Source: Aphanomyces cochlioides
Taxonomy: Eukaryota; Oomycota; Saprolegniomycetes; Saprolegniales; Verrucalvaceae
Direction of reading: 5' to 3'
Assembly: GCA_019828595.1 (NCBI GenBank)
Contig: JAHQRK010000029.1
Coordinates: forward strand, 310,001 to 374,000
DNA: 64,000 nt
Below are positions 63,274 to 64,000 of the stretch, piece by piece. The position numbers and the translations under genes were made by a program. Below the pieces are notes generated by a model. That model saw only the letters and a list, made by a program, of their open reading frames with translations. It made no database searches and had not been told where the DNA came from. The stretch's first letter is position 1; each line of letters begins with the position of its first letter.

Positions 63274-64000
63274 TTAACCCTCCTGGAGAACTTCCTTTGG
63301 GATGCGCCGGTGGCTTTTGTACTTCTTGTGGGCGAATTGCGACAGCTTGTAGTCACAACCGTAGCTGTACGAATCGATAAAGTGACCACAACGGCGAAAG
63401 TACTTGCGGATGGAGGACAACGGCACGGTGTTGAGGCTTTCGGGGACGCACTTGACGAGTCCATTCCATGAGTAGTCAAAGTGAGCGCGAGCGTGGCGCT
63501 TGGCAGCGCCCCAGAATGGCTCGATGGGGTTGAGTTCGCAGTGGTAATTGGGGTAAAACATGCAAAGGAAGCCTGCAGCCGTGACGGTCTCCTCAAGGAT
63601 GGACTTTTGAAGCTGAAAGTCGTCTTGGGATGCCATACAGTGCCGAGCGCAGCACGTCACTACGCCCGGCGTGGCAGCAATGTCCACGGACTCCTAGCAC
63701 TGCAATCGCATGCCGTCCACTTGCACATCGCGCTCGGAAAGAACTGCCTTGATACCCTTTGCGACGATTTCCATGGCATCGCCGCTGTATGTGCACAAGT
63801 GGTCGCGAAGCCGGAACCACTCGGCGCAGAAGTCGTTACGCTGTACGACGACGTCAGAGCGCTCGTGTCCGTCGAGGTAGACGTCTTTCTTCCACGTGCC
63901 GTACTTGTACCCGATCCGTAGCATCCAACGCCGCGCCGTATTCTCGGAGACCTGGGCTTTAACAGCGCCAGTGAGGAGAGGCAGAACTTCTTCGACCAAA
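63274..64000 (-). pseudogene. Tc1/mariner-like DDE transposase, partial, one stop
   Basis: Runs off the right edge of the window. The first readable part (63999-63697) has V-S-E-N-T-A-R-R-W-M, an HTH-type block, then W-K-K-D-V-Y-L-D-G-H-E-R-S-D-V-V. An in-frame TAG (63694-63696) follows L-Q-C. The same frame then continues: C-C-A-R-H, then M-F-Y-P-N-Y-H-C-E-L-N-P-I-E-P-F-W-G-A-A-K-R, the block with the final catalytic Glu, and Y-K-S-H-R-R-I-P to the stop at 63274. The C-E-L-N-x-I-E-x-F-W-G signature is shared with large fungal and oomycete Tc1/mariner-type transposases. Apart from the one stop the frame is clean. Confidence 0.75.

Overview
This window looks like a repeat-rich chromosomal segment of an oomycete, most likely a saprolegnialean water mould such as Aphanomyces. 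That is an inference. It rests on very short GT-AG introns (39-53 nt), DDE_Tnp_4 PIF/Harbinger transposases of several oomycete-type subfamilies, a FAR1-type MULE, CENP-B/pogo and Tc1/mariner transposases, a Crypton-like recombinase fragment, and a family of small secreted glycine-zipper proteins. I saw no housekeeping gene, tRNA, rRNA or CRISPR array.

Layout. 0-3.3 kb: a relic of a secreted-protein gene, a 598-bp TIR element carrying one tiny zinc-finger ORF, and a decayed DDE_Tnp_4 transposase. 3.7-8.2 kb: a complete MULE with long TIRs, a 9-bp target-site duplication (TSD) and an inserted Stowaway-like MITE. 9.7-15 kb: a three-level nest (Harbinger-1, containing Harbinger-2, containing a 454-bp MITE). 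16.3-21.9 kb: glycine-zipper genes and small inverted-repeat elements. 22.7-24.5 kb: a near-intact pogo element. 26-28.1 kb: a long palindromic element with a nested MITE, next to another MITE inside a dispersed repeat. 28.8-29.4 kb: a dead glycine-zipper gene. 30.7-31.3 kb: a MITE with subterminal repeats. 32.3-36.7 kb: Tc1/mariner debris, then a MULE fragment read in frame into Harbinger-3. 37.7-42.6 kb: a CENP-B-type transposase split by a second Stowaway-like MITE, then Harbinger-4. 43-53 kb: four glycine-zipper genes around Harbinger-5. 53.9-57.1 kb: another Harbinger-like transposase and the Crypton fragment. 57.4-62.6 kb: Harbinger-6 split by Harbinger-7. 63.3-64 kb: a Tc1/mariner transposase running off the window.

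How the parts relate. Each Harbinger carries a transposase and a Myb/SANT-like partner, always tail-to-tail with only 2-88 bp between stop codons. Several insertions can be dated relative to one another because removing the element plus one TSD copy rejoins the interrupted reading frame or palindrome. The only likely host genes are the secreted glycine-zipper proteins: a signal peptide, a variable charged linker, a G-R-x-x-G-G-x-x-G motif, an Ala/Gly helix hairpin with a central A-G-P turn, and a basic tail. Nine copies in all states of decay make this family the most interesting content. Function is unknown. All coordinates come from reading by eye. Element ends marked by TIR+TSD are firm; exon borders are less so.
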